From Thermosediminibacteraceae bacterium (GTDB lineage Bacteria; Bacillota; Thermosediminibacteria; Thermosediminibacterales; Thermosediminibacteraceae): a stretch of DNA of 41,300 bases. The notes below the pieces were generated by a model. That model was not told the DNA's origin, did not search any database, and saw nothing but the letters and a program-made list of their open reading frames with translations. Both the position numbers and the translations under genes were made by a program. Where the stretch lies: assembly GCA_021890755.1 (NCBI GenBank), contig JAKKUQ010000013.1, positions 1-41,300 of the forward strand. Direction: 5' to 3'. Shown piece by piece: positions 32,556 to 41,300 of this stretch. Numbering within the stretch: the stretch's first letter is position 1; each line of letters opens with the position of its first letter.

Positions 32556-35500
32556 ATGGACAGTTTCTATAAATTTAAAAATTTGTTAAAGGAAATTTTC
32601 CAATTCGATGCTTCGGATTTGGATTTTGGCATTTACAGGATATTAAATAAAAAAAAGGAGCAAATAGAAGATTTTATCGAAAACAGGCTTTTTCACATAG
32701 TAGAAGAAGCCTTTATAGGACACAAGGCTGGTCTTACTAAAGATTTAGAGATGGAATTACAAAGAGTGAAAGTCCAATTAGAAGAGATAGGAAAAGCATT
32801 AGGAGAAGAAGTATTTTTGCCTTCAGGGGAAGTAAAAGAAAGGTTTAAAAATACCCCTGCGGGGCTTAAATATGCAGAGTTAAAACGACAAAAAGAAGAG
32901 GCGGAAAAGGCTGAGGAGATTAAGCTACAAGTTTTTAACGACCTTTACAACTTCTTTTCAAGGTATTATGAAGAAGGAGATTTTGTTCCGCAATACCGCT
33001 ATTCTATCAAAGGGTATAAATATGCTATTCCTTATAGCGGAGAAGAAGTAGTTTTATATTGGGCAAATAAGGATCAGTATTATACAAAAACTGGTCTGCT
33101 TTTCAGAGATTACACCTTTAAAGTTGATGATTACAAGGTTATTTTCAGGATAGTTGAGGCAAAGGAAGAGTTAGGTTCAAATAAAGCTACTAAGGAAAGA
33201 TTTTTCGTATTAGATGATGATAAACCTACAGAATTTCAAGGGAAAGAATTGGTTATTAGATTTCAGTATAGAGAGCTCACGGAGGAGGAAGTCAAAAAAT
33301 ATAATGTGGCAGGAGGGAGCAACACCTCCAAGCAGCAGAAAGTCAATGAATTTTCTTTTAGCTCAATAGTGAATGAGGTTGCAAAAATAAATAAGGAAGT
33401 TTCCTTGTATTTACAAAGAGATAAAAACGAAACCCCTCTACTTAAGTATCATTTGGACCGCTTTACCGGAAAGAATACGAGGGATTATTTTATTCATAAA
33501 GATTTAAAGGGATTCTTATCCGGCCAACTGGATTACTATATAAAATCTGAAGTGTTGGACCTTGACACATTGGAAAGAGAAAAGTATTCGAACAAGCATA
33601 TCATAAGGGCGAAAGTGGTAAGGCAAATTGGCGAAGCTATTATAGATTTTCTTGCCCAGATTGAAAATTTCCAAAAGAGGCTTTGGGAGAAGAAAAAGTT
33701 TGTTTTATCTACGGAATACGTAATAACCCTCGACAGAATAGCTAAATGGGCTGGTGAAGAATTCGTAGAGGAAGTCATAGAGGAAATTTTAAACAACGAA
33801 CAACAACTAAAAGAATGGGAAGAATTAGGATTTGGTGAGGTAAAAAGCAGAGAAGACTTAATTGAAAAAGAGGATATTGTAGGTACCGAATATAAGAAGC
33901 TTCCTATTGACACAAGATATTTTGGTAAAGAGTTTAAAGAAAAGCTTTTGGAAAACATAACCCGAAACATAGACCTGGATGAAGCATTGGACGGACTTCT
34001 TATAAAAAGCGAAAACTGGCAGGCGTTAAATACGATTTTAACTAAATATAAGGAAAAAGTGCAGACAATTTATATAGATCCACCTTTTAACAAGGAACAG
34101 GATGCGGATTATCTTTACAATGTAAAATATAAAGATTCTACCTGGATAAGCATACTGGAAAATAGATTAAAGCTGGCACGAGAATTATTGTCGGGAAAAG
34201 GGAGTGTTTTTGTAAGGTGTGATTATAATGGAAATATGTATGTCAGGCTTTTGCTGAGTGAAGTTTTTAGAAAAGAGAATTTTAGGAATGAATTAACTGT
34301 TAGTAGAGTGAGTAAGCAAGATCCAAAAGTTAAGAAATTTAATACTGCCACAGATTCCCTTTATTTCTTTTCCAAATCTGATAATTTTCAGTTCAAACTG
34401 ATTTTTAAAAGTTTAACAAAAGCAAAAAGCGAAAGATGGCACGCCATGGATTCTCAAGGGCAAGGTCAACCCATGTATATTTTTGGCTGTTTGCTAGAAC
34501 CACCTAAAGGAAGGCACTGGACTTATGGACAAGATAAAATAAAGCAATTGGAAAAAGATGGGGGAATAAGGTTAAAATGCAGAAATTGTGGTTATATTCA
34601 TACACATGGAATTTGGAAAGGATGCCCACAATGTGGAGCCAAAGCAGATGTCAAAGTCGAATATTTATTGTCACCTACTGATGTGAAACAAATTGATTCA
34701 AACTGGACAGATATACCCGGCTATACTTCAAATTGGAACTTTTCCACTGAAAACTCAGAAATTCTCCTAAAGCGTGTTATAGAATCCACCTCCGACGAAG
34801 GAGATTTAGTCATGGATTTCTTCCTCGGCTCGGGCACAACCACAGCAGTAGCCCACAAACTTGGGAGAAAGTGGATTGGGGTTGAGATGGGCGAGCATTT
34901 CTGGACTGTAATTTTGCCGAGGATGAAAAAGGTATTAGCTTATGATAAATCAGGCATTTCAAGGGAAAATGACGTTAAGGAAAAATATAATAAAAAAACC
35001 TGTGGTGGCTTTTTCAAATACCAAATTTTAGAGCAATATGAAGATACACTAGACAATATTGAATTGGAAGAGAATCAAGAGGTTTTAGAGGTCTTAAAGG
35101 ATGAATACTTATTGAAATACTTTCTGGATTACGAGACAAGCGAAAGTCCGTACTTTTTGAATATCGAGCATCTGAAAGACCCCTTTGCATATAGGCTAAA
35201 AGTTAACCTTTCGGAAGTTGGAGAGCCGGAAGAAATGGTTGTGGACATACCCGAAACGTTCAATTATCTTCTGGGATTAAAAATAAAAAAGGTCAAATTT
35301 AGAAGTAACGATAAAAAAAGATATATGTTCGTATTGGGAGAAAAAGAGAATAAGACGTATTCCGTGGTATGGCGGACTTGCGGGAGTGATTGGACAGAAG
35401 AGGATTTCATGAAAGATAAGGAATTTATTAAAAGGGAATTGTCGGAGTGGAAGCCCCATATTGTTTATGTAAACGCTCAGAGCACTTTAACTCCAGATTT

Positions 35501-35573
35501 TGGCGATTTTAAGACTGAGATTAATTATATCGAACCCGATTTTAAAAAGCTGATGAACTCTGAAGTCAAATGA
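32556..35573 (+). CDS. Type III-like DNA methyltransferase (Mod) with zinc-ribbon insert (1005 aa)
   Basis: Large modification subunit paired with the restriction helicase gene that follows. The first 500 residues, rich in charged helices, precede the catalytic core. Motif IV is YIDPPFN at Asp508-Phe511; motif I is DFFLGSGTT at Asp754, followed by IGVEMGEHF. The order IV before I and the DPPF sequence mark a beta-class N6-adenine methylase, as in type III Mod proteins. Between them lies a four-cysteine zinc ribbon (Cys675, Cys678, Cys690, Cys693), in the region where type III Mods carry the target recognition domain. At 1005 residues it is far longer than classic type III Mod proteins (about 650). 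ATG start behind AGGAGGAG. res starts 12 bases after the stop. Confidence 0.87.
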   Translation: MDSFYKFKNLLKEIFQFDASDLDFGIYRILNKKKEQIEDFIENRLFHIVEEAFIGHKAGLTKDLEMELQRVKVQLEEIGKALGEEVFLPSGEVKERFKNTPAGLKYAELKRQKEEAEKAEEIKLQVFNDLYNFFSRYYEEGDFVPQYRYSIKGYKYAIPYSGEEVVLYWANKDQYYTKTGLLFRDYTFKVDDYKVIFRIVEAKEELGSNKATKERFFVLDDDKPTEFQGKELVIRFQYRELTEEEVKKYNVAGGSNTSKQQKVNEFSFSSIVNEVAKINKEVSLYLQRDKNETPLLKYHLDRFTGKNTRDYFIHKDLKGFLSGQLDYYIKSEVLDLDTLEREKYSNKHIIRAKVVRQIGEAIIDFLAQIENFQKRLWEKKKFVLSTEYVITLDRIAKWAGEEFVEEVIEEILNNEQQLKEWEELGFGEVKSREDLIEKEDIVGTEYKKLPIDTRYFGKEFKEKLLENITRNIDLDEALDGLLIKSENWQALNTILTKYKEKVQTIYIDPPFNKEQDADYLYNVKYKDSTWISILENRLKLARELLSGKGSVFVRCDYNGNMYVRLLLSEVFRKENFRNELTVSRVSKQDPKVKKFNTATDSLYFFSKSDNFQFKLIFKSLTKAKSERWHAMDSQGQGQPMYIFGCLLEPPKGRHWTYGQDKIKQLEKDGGIRLKCRNCGYIHTHGIWKGCPQCGAKADVKVEYLLSPTDVKQIDSNWTDIPGYTSNWNFSTENSEILLKRVIESTSDEGDLVMDFFLGSGTTTAVAHKLGRKWIGVEMGEHFWTVILPRMKKVLAYDKSGISRENDVKEKYNKKTCGGFFKYQILEQYEDTLDNIELEENQEVLEVLKDEYLLKYFLDYETSESPYFLNIEHLKDPFAYRLKVNLSEVGEPEEMVVDIPETFNYLLGLKIKKVKFRSNDKKRYMFVLGEKENKTYSVVWRTCGSDWTEEDFMKDKEFIKRELSEWKPHIVYVNAQSTLTPDFGDFKTEINYIEPDFKKLMNSEVK

Positions 35574-35585
35574 AGGTGAGATAAT

Positions 35586-38500
35586 ATGGATATGGAAAAA
35601 TATCTGGTGTTAAACAAATATTTTCTTTCTCTTTTTGGAGTAGAAGATTTTAGGCAGTTGCCGTTGAAAAATATACAAGAGCGAATAGACGATGGTGATG
35701 AAACTACACCTTTTATGAAAACCCTGATGTCATTGAAAGGTATAAAGTTTTGCAAAGATGATCTCCTTCGGTATGACCAGAACATTCAGGAATACGTTAG
35801 AAAGATAAACAGGTACCGTGGTAACGTAGTTCTCAAATATTTTCAATACCTGCCTGTTCTTTTTACGGAAATTTTCTTGGACCAGTTTAAAAACAATAAG
35901 GTTGAGTTTTTAAATGAGCTGAATGAATTTTTAAATCAATACAGAAGTGAAAACGAAATTGACATATCGAATTTTGAATTAAAGGATTTAAACAAGTTGG
36001 CCTTCTGGATGGCCACCGGTTCCGGGAAAACTCTAATTATGCACATAAATTATCTTCAGTTTTTGAAATACAGGCCTTTCGAGCCTGACAACATACTTTT
36101 GATCACTCCTAACGAAGGTCTTTCCAGACAGCACTTTGATGAGCTTCGAAAAAGTGATATTCCATGCAAGATATACGATGGTAATTTAAACAGTGGATTT
36201 CAATTTAAGGATGAAGTGCTGATTATAGAAATAACCAAACTGGTTGATGAGAAAAAAGATGGAGGAATAACCCTTCCAGTAAGTGCTTTTGAGGGAAGAA
36301 GTCTTATTTTCGTAGATGAAGGACATAAAGGGAAGGCTTCCGAAGATCGGGTATGGGCCGCGCGGAGGGCAAAATTAGCGGAGAATGGCTTTGTGTTTGA
36401 ATATAGTGCCACGTTCGGGCAGATATTGAGCGAAAGGAATAAAGAAACCCTTGAGGAATATTCTAAATCAATCGTATTTGACTATTCGTACAAGTACTTT
36501 TACCTCGATGGATACGGTAAGGACTTTTTTGTGATAAACGCAAAAAATTCTGATGAAATATCTGAAGGCTATTTTTCTGAAATTATGTTTGTTGCAAATT
36601 TGTTGTCTTTTTACGAGCAAGTTATGTTTTATCAGGAAAATAAAAGATTAGCCGAAGAGTACAATTTGGAAAAACCTTTGTGGATCTTTGTGGGAACGAC
36701 AGTTAATAAAGAGGAATCGGACATACTTCAGATCGTTAGCTTTTTAAATAAAGTTGTAAAGGAAGAGGAATGGCTCAAAGAAAAGATAAATACAATCTTA
36801 GAAGGAAAATCGGGACTTAAAAATGATGATGGCGAAGATGTTTTTAAAGAAAAGTTTAAGCTGTTGAAGGAAAAAGGTGTGGATTTAAATGATTTGTATA
36901 ATAGGGTTTTTAACGGGAAAGGCAGATTAAATATATCTGAAATCAAAAACGCTGATGGAGAATTCGGACTAAAGGTTGGTGATAATGATTACTTCGGCGT
37001 TATAAACGTAGGCGGTAAAGATTTCAAAAAGAGGTTAGAAGAAAAAGGATTTGAAGTCCAATCGGATGTTATTTCTGATTCGCTCTTCGATTACATAAAG
37101 CACAAGGCTTCAAATTTGAACATATTAATAGGAGCCAAAAAATTTATTGAAGGATGGGATACGTGGAGAGTTTCTTCTATGGGGCTTTTGAACATAGGAA
37201 CTGGCCAGGGACCCCAGATTATTCAACTCTTTGGCAGAGGTGTAAGGCTAAAGGGGAAGGATATGTCTCTTAAAAGAAGTGGAGATCCAAGAGTCGCGGT
37301 ATTAGAGACCTTGAACATATTTGGTATTAAAGCAAATTATTTGAGCAAATTCTTAGAAGCGATTAGGAAAGAAGAGGTCGAATATGAAAACATTTTCATA
37401 CCTGTTAAATTTCAACATAAAGGAAAATGGAAGGATTTATATGTGATCGGTAGAAGAGAGGATAAGAAATTTGAAGAAAGTGAAGTTATAATGTTGGAGA
37501 CCGATGAAACAGTTCACGTAGATATTGATTTGACGCCTAGAATAAAAGTGTATTCGATGGATAGGAATGAAAAACTAGGTGAGGATAGAGAAGAAACAAA
37601 CAGCGCCGAAATTGGGCTTGATGCAAAAATCGAGACTGATAAGTTAAAATTGTGGCGTTATACCCAGCTATTAAACTGGGAACGTATCTTTTCTGAGGTT
37701 ATAGAATACAAGAAAATAAAGAAGTACTGGAATTTAGTATTTGATAAGAATAAACTCCAGGAGATTATATCTGCTGAAAATATTTACGCGGTTAAAGTCT
37801 ATAAAGGAATTTTTAATAATCTAGATAACGATGATATATCAAAGTTGGAAGATATAGCTGTATCAGTTTTAAAAAGATATATTGACGCTTATTACAGGAA
37901 AAAGGCAAAAAGGTTTGAGACTGATCAAATAAGTTACTATGTGTTGGATGAAAAGACGGGGCAGTTGATGATGCCCTTTATGAGTAAAGAAAATTCCGGT
38001 GGTTACCTAGTGCAGATTGATAAAAGAGAAAAAGAATTAATTAAAAAAGTAAAGAAACTGATAACAGATTTTGAAAAATTGTTTGATGAAAAATATGAAT
38101 CTGATGTACTGCCTAGGCTAGTTTTTGACTCTCATTTGTACGTGCCAGTTTTGTTAAAGAAAAAGATGAAAAAAGAAGATAAAATAAATTTCTCGCCGGA
38201 AGGTCTGGTAGAAAGTGAAGTAAAATTCGTCGAGGACTTAAGAAAGTTTATAGAAGAAAACAGAGAGAGATTTAAAGACGTTGAGACATACTTATTGAGG
38301 AATTTCCCAAAGACTGGTATAGGTTTTCAACTTACATGGGCGGGATTTTATCCTGACTTTATAATGTGGCTCAAGAAAGGGGATCAGCAAACAATAGTTT
38401 TCATAGACCCTAAAGGGCTTGAACACGACAAGAGTCTTGATTGTGAAAAAATTGTATTTGCTGGGACAAGAAATGTAGGCAGTGACGCTGTAACCATCAA

Positions 38501-38690
38501 GACTATAGAAAGGAAGCTGAACAATCCTAATATAAGACTAGAATCTTTCATATTATCTGCTACTTCGTACAAAAATTTAGTTGAAAACCTTGTAAAAAGA
38601 CCAAGCAAAAGTGATTATGAAAAAAATCATGTATTATTTATTGATGATGATGAATGGTGTGAAAAGATGTTTAATAGTATAATTTTATAG
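35586..38690 (+). CDS. Type III-like restriction helicase-nuclease (Res) (1034 aa)
   Basis: Restriction subunit partnered with the upstream Mod. The helicase core has Walker A ATGSGKT (Lys148), the box Asp244-Glu-Gly-His247, a motif III-like YSATFGQ and a C-terminal lobe ending in QIIQLFGRGVRLKG. The C-terminal domain contains a PD-(D/E)xK nuclease site: Pro-Asp924 in FYPDFIMW and Asp941-Pro-Lys943 in VFIDPKG, with the usual spacing. The whole protein is uninterrupted, so the Mod/Res pair appears functional. ATG at 35586 behind GAAGGTGAG; a second in-frame ATG follows two codons later. Only 20 bases separate it from the decayed gene that follows. Confidence 0.87.
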   Translation: MDMEKYLVLNKYFLSLFGVEDFRQLPLKNIQERIDDGDETTPFMKTLMSLKGIKFCKDDLLRYDQNIQEYVRKINRYRGNVVLKYFQYLPVLFTEIFLDQFKNNKVEFLNELNEFLNQYRSENEIDISNFELKDLNKLAFWMATGSGKTLIMHINYLQFLKYRPFEPDNILLITPNEGLSRQHFDELRKSDIPCKIYDGNLNSGFQFKDEVLIIEITKLVDEKKDGGITLPVSAFEGRSLIFVDEGHKGKASEDRVWAARRAKLAENGFVFEYSATFGQILSERNKETLEEYSKSIVFDYSYKYFYLDGYGKDFFVINAKNSDEISEGYFSEIMFVANLLSFYEQVMFYQENKRLAEEYNLEKPLWIFVGTTVNKEESDILQIVSFLNKVVKEEEWLKEKINTILEGKSGLKNDDGEDVFKEKFKLLKEKGVDLNDLYNRVFNGKGRLNISEIKNADGEFGLKVGDNDYFGVINVGGKDFKKRLEEKGFEVQSDVISDSLFDYIKHKASNLNILIGAKKFIEGWDTWRVSSMGLLNIGTGQGPQIIQLFGRGVRLKGKDMSLKRSGDPRVAVLETLNIFGIKANYLSKFLEAIRKEEVEYENIFIPVKFQHKGKWKDLYVIGRREDKKFEESEVIMLETDETVHVDIDLTPRIKVYSMDRNEKLGEDREETNSAEIGLDAKIETDKLKLWRYTQLLNWERIFSEVIEYKKIKKYWNLVFDKNKLQEIISAENIYAVKVYKGIFNNLDNDDISKLEDIAVSVLKRYIDAYYRKKAKRFETDQISYYVLDEKTGQLMMPFMSKENSGGYLVQIDKREKELIKKVKKLITDFEKLFDEKYESDVLPRLVFDSHLYVPVLLKKKMKKEDKINFSPEGLVESEVKFVEDLRKFIEENRERFKDVETYLLRNFPKTGIGFQLTWAGFYPDFIMWLKKGDQQTIVFIDPKGLEHDKSLDCEKIVFAGTRNVGSDAVTIKTIERKLNNPNIRLESFILSATSYKNLVENLVKRPSKSDYEKNHVLFIDDDEWCEKMFNSIIL

Positions 38691-38710
38691 AACGATAGAG
38701 GCGGATAGGA

Positions 38711-40028
38711 ATGCCAATTCATTGGCATCTAGGCCCCTCAAAAGAACCCTTAGAGTTTGATGATTGGACTTTTTTCTGGATAAAAATGTGCTTAAAGTAA
38801 AAAAAGTAAATAAATGAAAATCTTGAAGAAAAGGTTAAAAAGGCTAATGAAAGATAGCCTACTTGATCGATTACCAAGAGCTGGGTCTAATGGATTCTCA
38901 TTTTTCCCAGCCGAATTTTTTTTATATGACATTTTCAGGTTCTGAGCCTTTCGACAATCAGTTCTATTTGTTTTTTTCCCCTGACATAAAATTACTGAAG
39001 GGAAAAACCGAAAAAAAATAGAATTGTATTATAGATTGGACCCCGTCGAAACCTTAAAAAACATAAGCAGGTACAAAAAAATGATTGCTTCGGTGAGAGG
39101 GGTTTTGCAGGATGATTGTTTGGTCTACGCAAGGCCCGGTAAGAGGAATACAGAGCCTGGCGTCCTAAGATTGGATTATGTAAAAAATGAAAGCTTCAAA
39201 GAGCACGCAAAACAAATAGCCGGAAAGTTTGAAGTGCTTAGGATAGAACTTGGAGCTGTGACCACACCCCCGGGACATAATTTTAAAGAGGGAGATTGAA
39301 AAGGACCTTCAAAGAAGGGGTATAGATTTTACTTCCTGAAATCAACCAGATAACGAATAACAAACAAGCCTTGATGGAGATGATGGAGAAATTAAAGGAT
39401 GGGAAAATTGAAGTTATACCAGAAAGGCAGAAGTACCTTTTATACGACGCCATGATAGCCTTTCATATACAAAGAGGTTTGAGCATACCTATGGGTGCTG
39501 CGGAATTTTACAGAGGATTAGAAGAACGGTTTGTCGAAAGGGACAGAATGTATTTTCTGCCAAATCAGGTGAGTAATACGATGCAAAACGAATGGAACTG
39601 GAATTGGAAGAAGAGCAGATTTCTCTGATAATAGACGAAAAAAGCGCGATTCAATGGCTCAGATTGGAACTCGAGAAAAAGCCGCAAACATATCAAGAAA
39701 TCCAGCTAAAATTTTTACAGATAAAGCATGAATTAAAACACGAGAAATTGCCGGAGCTTATGGATATCTTAAAAGAAAACTTTTTGCAGGATGAAGAGGG
39801 AAGATGGTATGTTCCTGATCCCAATAAGCAGTCGGATATAGAAAAGCTGAAGGGAAGCTCAAAGTATTTAGGACCGAAGCCGTAAGGGCGGGATTCAAAG
39901 ATCTCTGGCAAAAAAAGGATTATAAGACTATAGTAAGGGTGGCGGAAAGGCTTCCGGAAACCGTGCTTCAGGAAGATACCACTTTGCTCATGTACTATGA
40001 CAATGCGCTGAGCAAATTGGGAGATTGA
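38711..40028 (+). pseudogene. Decayed defence-island gene with at least five frameshifts
   Basis: Starts at an ATG shortly after res (MPIHWHLGPSKEPLEFDDWTFF) and then needs repeated frame changes. Readable blocks in order: NVLKVKKVN and NLEEKVKKANER; LMDSHFSQPNFFYMTFSG and FDNQFYLFFSPDIKLLKG; after an A8 run, YYRLDPVETLKNISRYKKMI; REIEKDLQRRGIDFT; IPMGAAEFYRGLEERF; DEKSAIQWLRLELEKKPQTY; ENFLQDEEGRWYVPDPNKQS; and finally VRVAERLPETVLQED to a stop at 40028. Near 39848 both a frame change and a likely small deletion occur. No methylase, helicase or nuclease motif remains. From memory the C-terminal blocks resemble the end of large proteins found beside PglZ and DNA methylase genes in thermophile islands; the family cannot be named with confidence. 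Confidence 0.75.
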
Positions 40029-40818
40029 TGTAGTGACCCCGATGTAGATGAAAGGCGCCGCATTATGAATATGAATTTAAATACGTTTTGAATGCATCAC
40101 CGATGTAGCGCGGTACAGGTTGGGAAAGGCTCTGTCTTCGTCGGTGCCTACTTACCGCTATCAATATGAGACTAGTTTCAGGGGAAAAACGGAAAAGCTT
40201 TTTTTGCTTGCTAATGAAGAATGTTACATTCCCTGGGATATAAAACAGGATTACTTTATCGTTTTTCAAGTTGATGTAACTTTAATAAATTCGCTTAAAG
40301 ATTTGATAAAAAATCTGTTGAAGCTTTATTACAGAGGAATCGAGCTTCCAAATGTATTGCGGCTCTATATTAAAAAGAGTTTAAATTTTGAGGCAGGTTC
40401 TTTTTTCGGGAGAGATACCGGTCAACTTTAAATAAAGATACGCTGTTTTCGACCGATCACGATGAAAAGCGGTTTAAGAAATTTTACGTCGAGCATGGAT
40501 ATAAAGAAAGTGAAATCGCTTATTTAAGGGGTGTAAAGACATTTAAGGAAGGGGCATTGCTGGAAAGTGTAAGAAGCATTATCGAATAGGATTGCGGTTT
40601 ATCAAACTAAATACGGTGATTTTGGTGATTTGTTGAGGGAAAAAAGGTTATAGAATGGAAGGGAGACGGACTGCCTGTGGAGTTTAAGTATCTGATATGT
40701 GACGGAAACTACTCTTTTATAAAAGAAGGCGAAAGTGCCATAAGCCACGGAGGAATTGCTCTGGAAGAAGTAGTAGTTCCTTTTGCCAGAATAATAAATT
40801 GGGGAAGGAATGAAGCTA
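40029..40818 (+). pseudogene. Remnant of a PglZ-domain protein
   Basis: Several short frames carry one protein-like sequence: DPDVDERRRIMNMNLNTF; DVARYRLGKALSSSVPTY and YIPWDIKQDYFIVFQVDVTL; after a frame change, KRFKKFYVEHGYKESEIAYL; RIAVYQTKYGDFGDLLREK; and finally SAISHGGIALEEVVVPFARI. The last block is the characteristic C-terminal motif of PglZ-domain proteins (HGGxSLEExxVPF), which belong to the alkaline phosphatase superfamily and occur in BREX and related phage-defence systems. The metal-binding catalytic core is not recognisable, so the gene is dead or heavily deleted. The earlier blocks are assigned to the same gene only by position. Confidence 0.65.
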
Positions 40819-41300
40819 TGAAATTTGTAGGCTTTTTGAAACCTGTCAAACTAGAATGGCTGAATATAACGGCAGATGAATTAAAGAATGGCAATTTAAG
40901 TTCTAAAGAAATCAAAAAAAATATTGAAAGAGTATGTTTCTAATTTTTACAAAAGCACGGTCACTATAAGAAAATCCGTTTCAGTTCTGTTGAAAACTTG
41001 GGTAGATGTGGATGAAAGGACAAAATTTGTAAGGGATTTTGCCCTTGATTTATATGAAAGAGCAAATGCCGAAGAAAAAGTAGCATTGTACTATGGTTTG
41101 ATGATGCTAAGCTTTCCTATTTTTAACGAATCATCTATCTAATCGGCAAAAGCCTGTATTTGGATGAAAAATTCAAGCTGGAGAACATAAGGAGAAAAAT
41201 TTTCGAGAAGTGGGGAGAAAGGCAAACAATTTTGTATTCGATTAACTTTTTGATTTTATGCTATTTAAAGGCATCGAATAGAAGTTACCTGGATTTTACC
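40819..41300 (+). pseudogene. Frameshifted PglZ-associated protein, runs off the window
   Basis: An ATG at 40819, behind GGAAGG, opens the block FVGFLKPVKLEWLNITADEL, which is in frame with the PglZ remnant. It stops at 40943 just after an A8 run (40914-40921). The frame one base away continues with FYKSTVTIRKSVSVLLKTWV and a second block ending SFPIFNESS. A further one-base shift near 41135 leads to YLIGKSLYLDEKFKLENIRR and KIFEKWGERQTILYSINFLI, open to the window edge. Together the blocks resemble a helical protein often encoded right after PglZ genes; it has some likeness to DUF1819/BrxA proteins, but that is from memory. At least two frameshifts are needed, so it is probably inactive. Confidence 0.6.

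Noticed and set aside
24183-41300. CRISPR array, tRNA genes or insertion sequences in the defence island
   Set aside because: I saw no regularly spaced direct repeats, no cloverleaf-like sequence and no transposase motifs with terminal repeats on reading either strand.

Overview
The window looks like a chromosomal segment of an anaerobic, motile, low-to-mid G+C Firmicute (class Clostridia). The evidence is a selenocysteine-dependent glycine reductase operon (Stickland-type amino-acid fermentation), a Firmicutes-type late flagellar cluster (comFC-yvyF-flgM-flgN-flgK-flgL-yviE-fliW-csrA-hag), frequent TTG/GTG starts behind strong purine-rich ribosome binding sites, and long-form HPF. Gene order and protein style suggest a thermophilic lineage near Thermosediminibacter, but that placement is inference from memory and not shown by the sequence.

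Region 1 (about 50-6300, + strand) is the glycine reductase operon: a thioredoxin with a GPRCEPC active site, grdE (pyruvoyl pro-protein), grdA and grdB (selenoproteins, each with an in-frame TGA followed by a good bacterial SECIS-like hairpin), then grdC and grdD (acetyl-phosphate forming protein C). A strong terminator closes it. Standard gene callers break grdA and grdB at the TGA; here they are given as single genes.

Region 2 (about 6300-12960) carries two uptake systems facing each other across a bidirectional terminator: a three-gene ABC importer of the nitrate/sulfonate/taurine type (+ strand) and a TAXI-type TRAP importer (- strand: binding lipoprotein, DUF1850 protein, fused TRAP permease). 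The TRAP operon has a textbook sigma-A promoter and an inverted repeat at the predicted 5' end of its transcript.

Region 3 (about 13100-18450) holds housekeeping genes: LemA and a TPM-domain protein, a uridine-kinase-like protein with an N-terminal TGS domain, HPF, a small minus-strand hypothetical gene, and ComFC, which leads into YvyF.

Region 4 (18000-24240) is the late flagellar cluster, ending in fliW-csrA-hag. The hag leader has a CsrA site over the Shine-Dalgarno sequence matching 11 of 12 consensus positions and a second site in a hairpin loop. This fits the FliW-CsrA-flagellin homeostatic loop.

Region 5 (24240-41300) is a visibly more A+T-rich defence island. It holds a frameshifted winged-helix gene, a PLD-nuclease/SF2-helicase fusion, an overlapping class I methyltransferase, a NurA-HerA-DNA methylase operon closed by tandem terminators, and a large type III-like Mod/Res pair with a zinc-ribbon insert in Mod. 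After these come three successive decayed genes, including the C-terminal part of a PglZ-domain protein, the last running off the window. The intact nuclease, helicase and methylase genes next to a ruined PglZ module suggest a composite anti-phage island that has lost one system.
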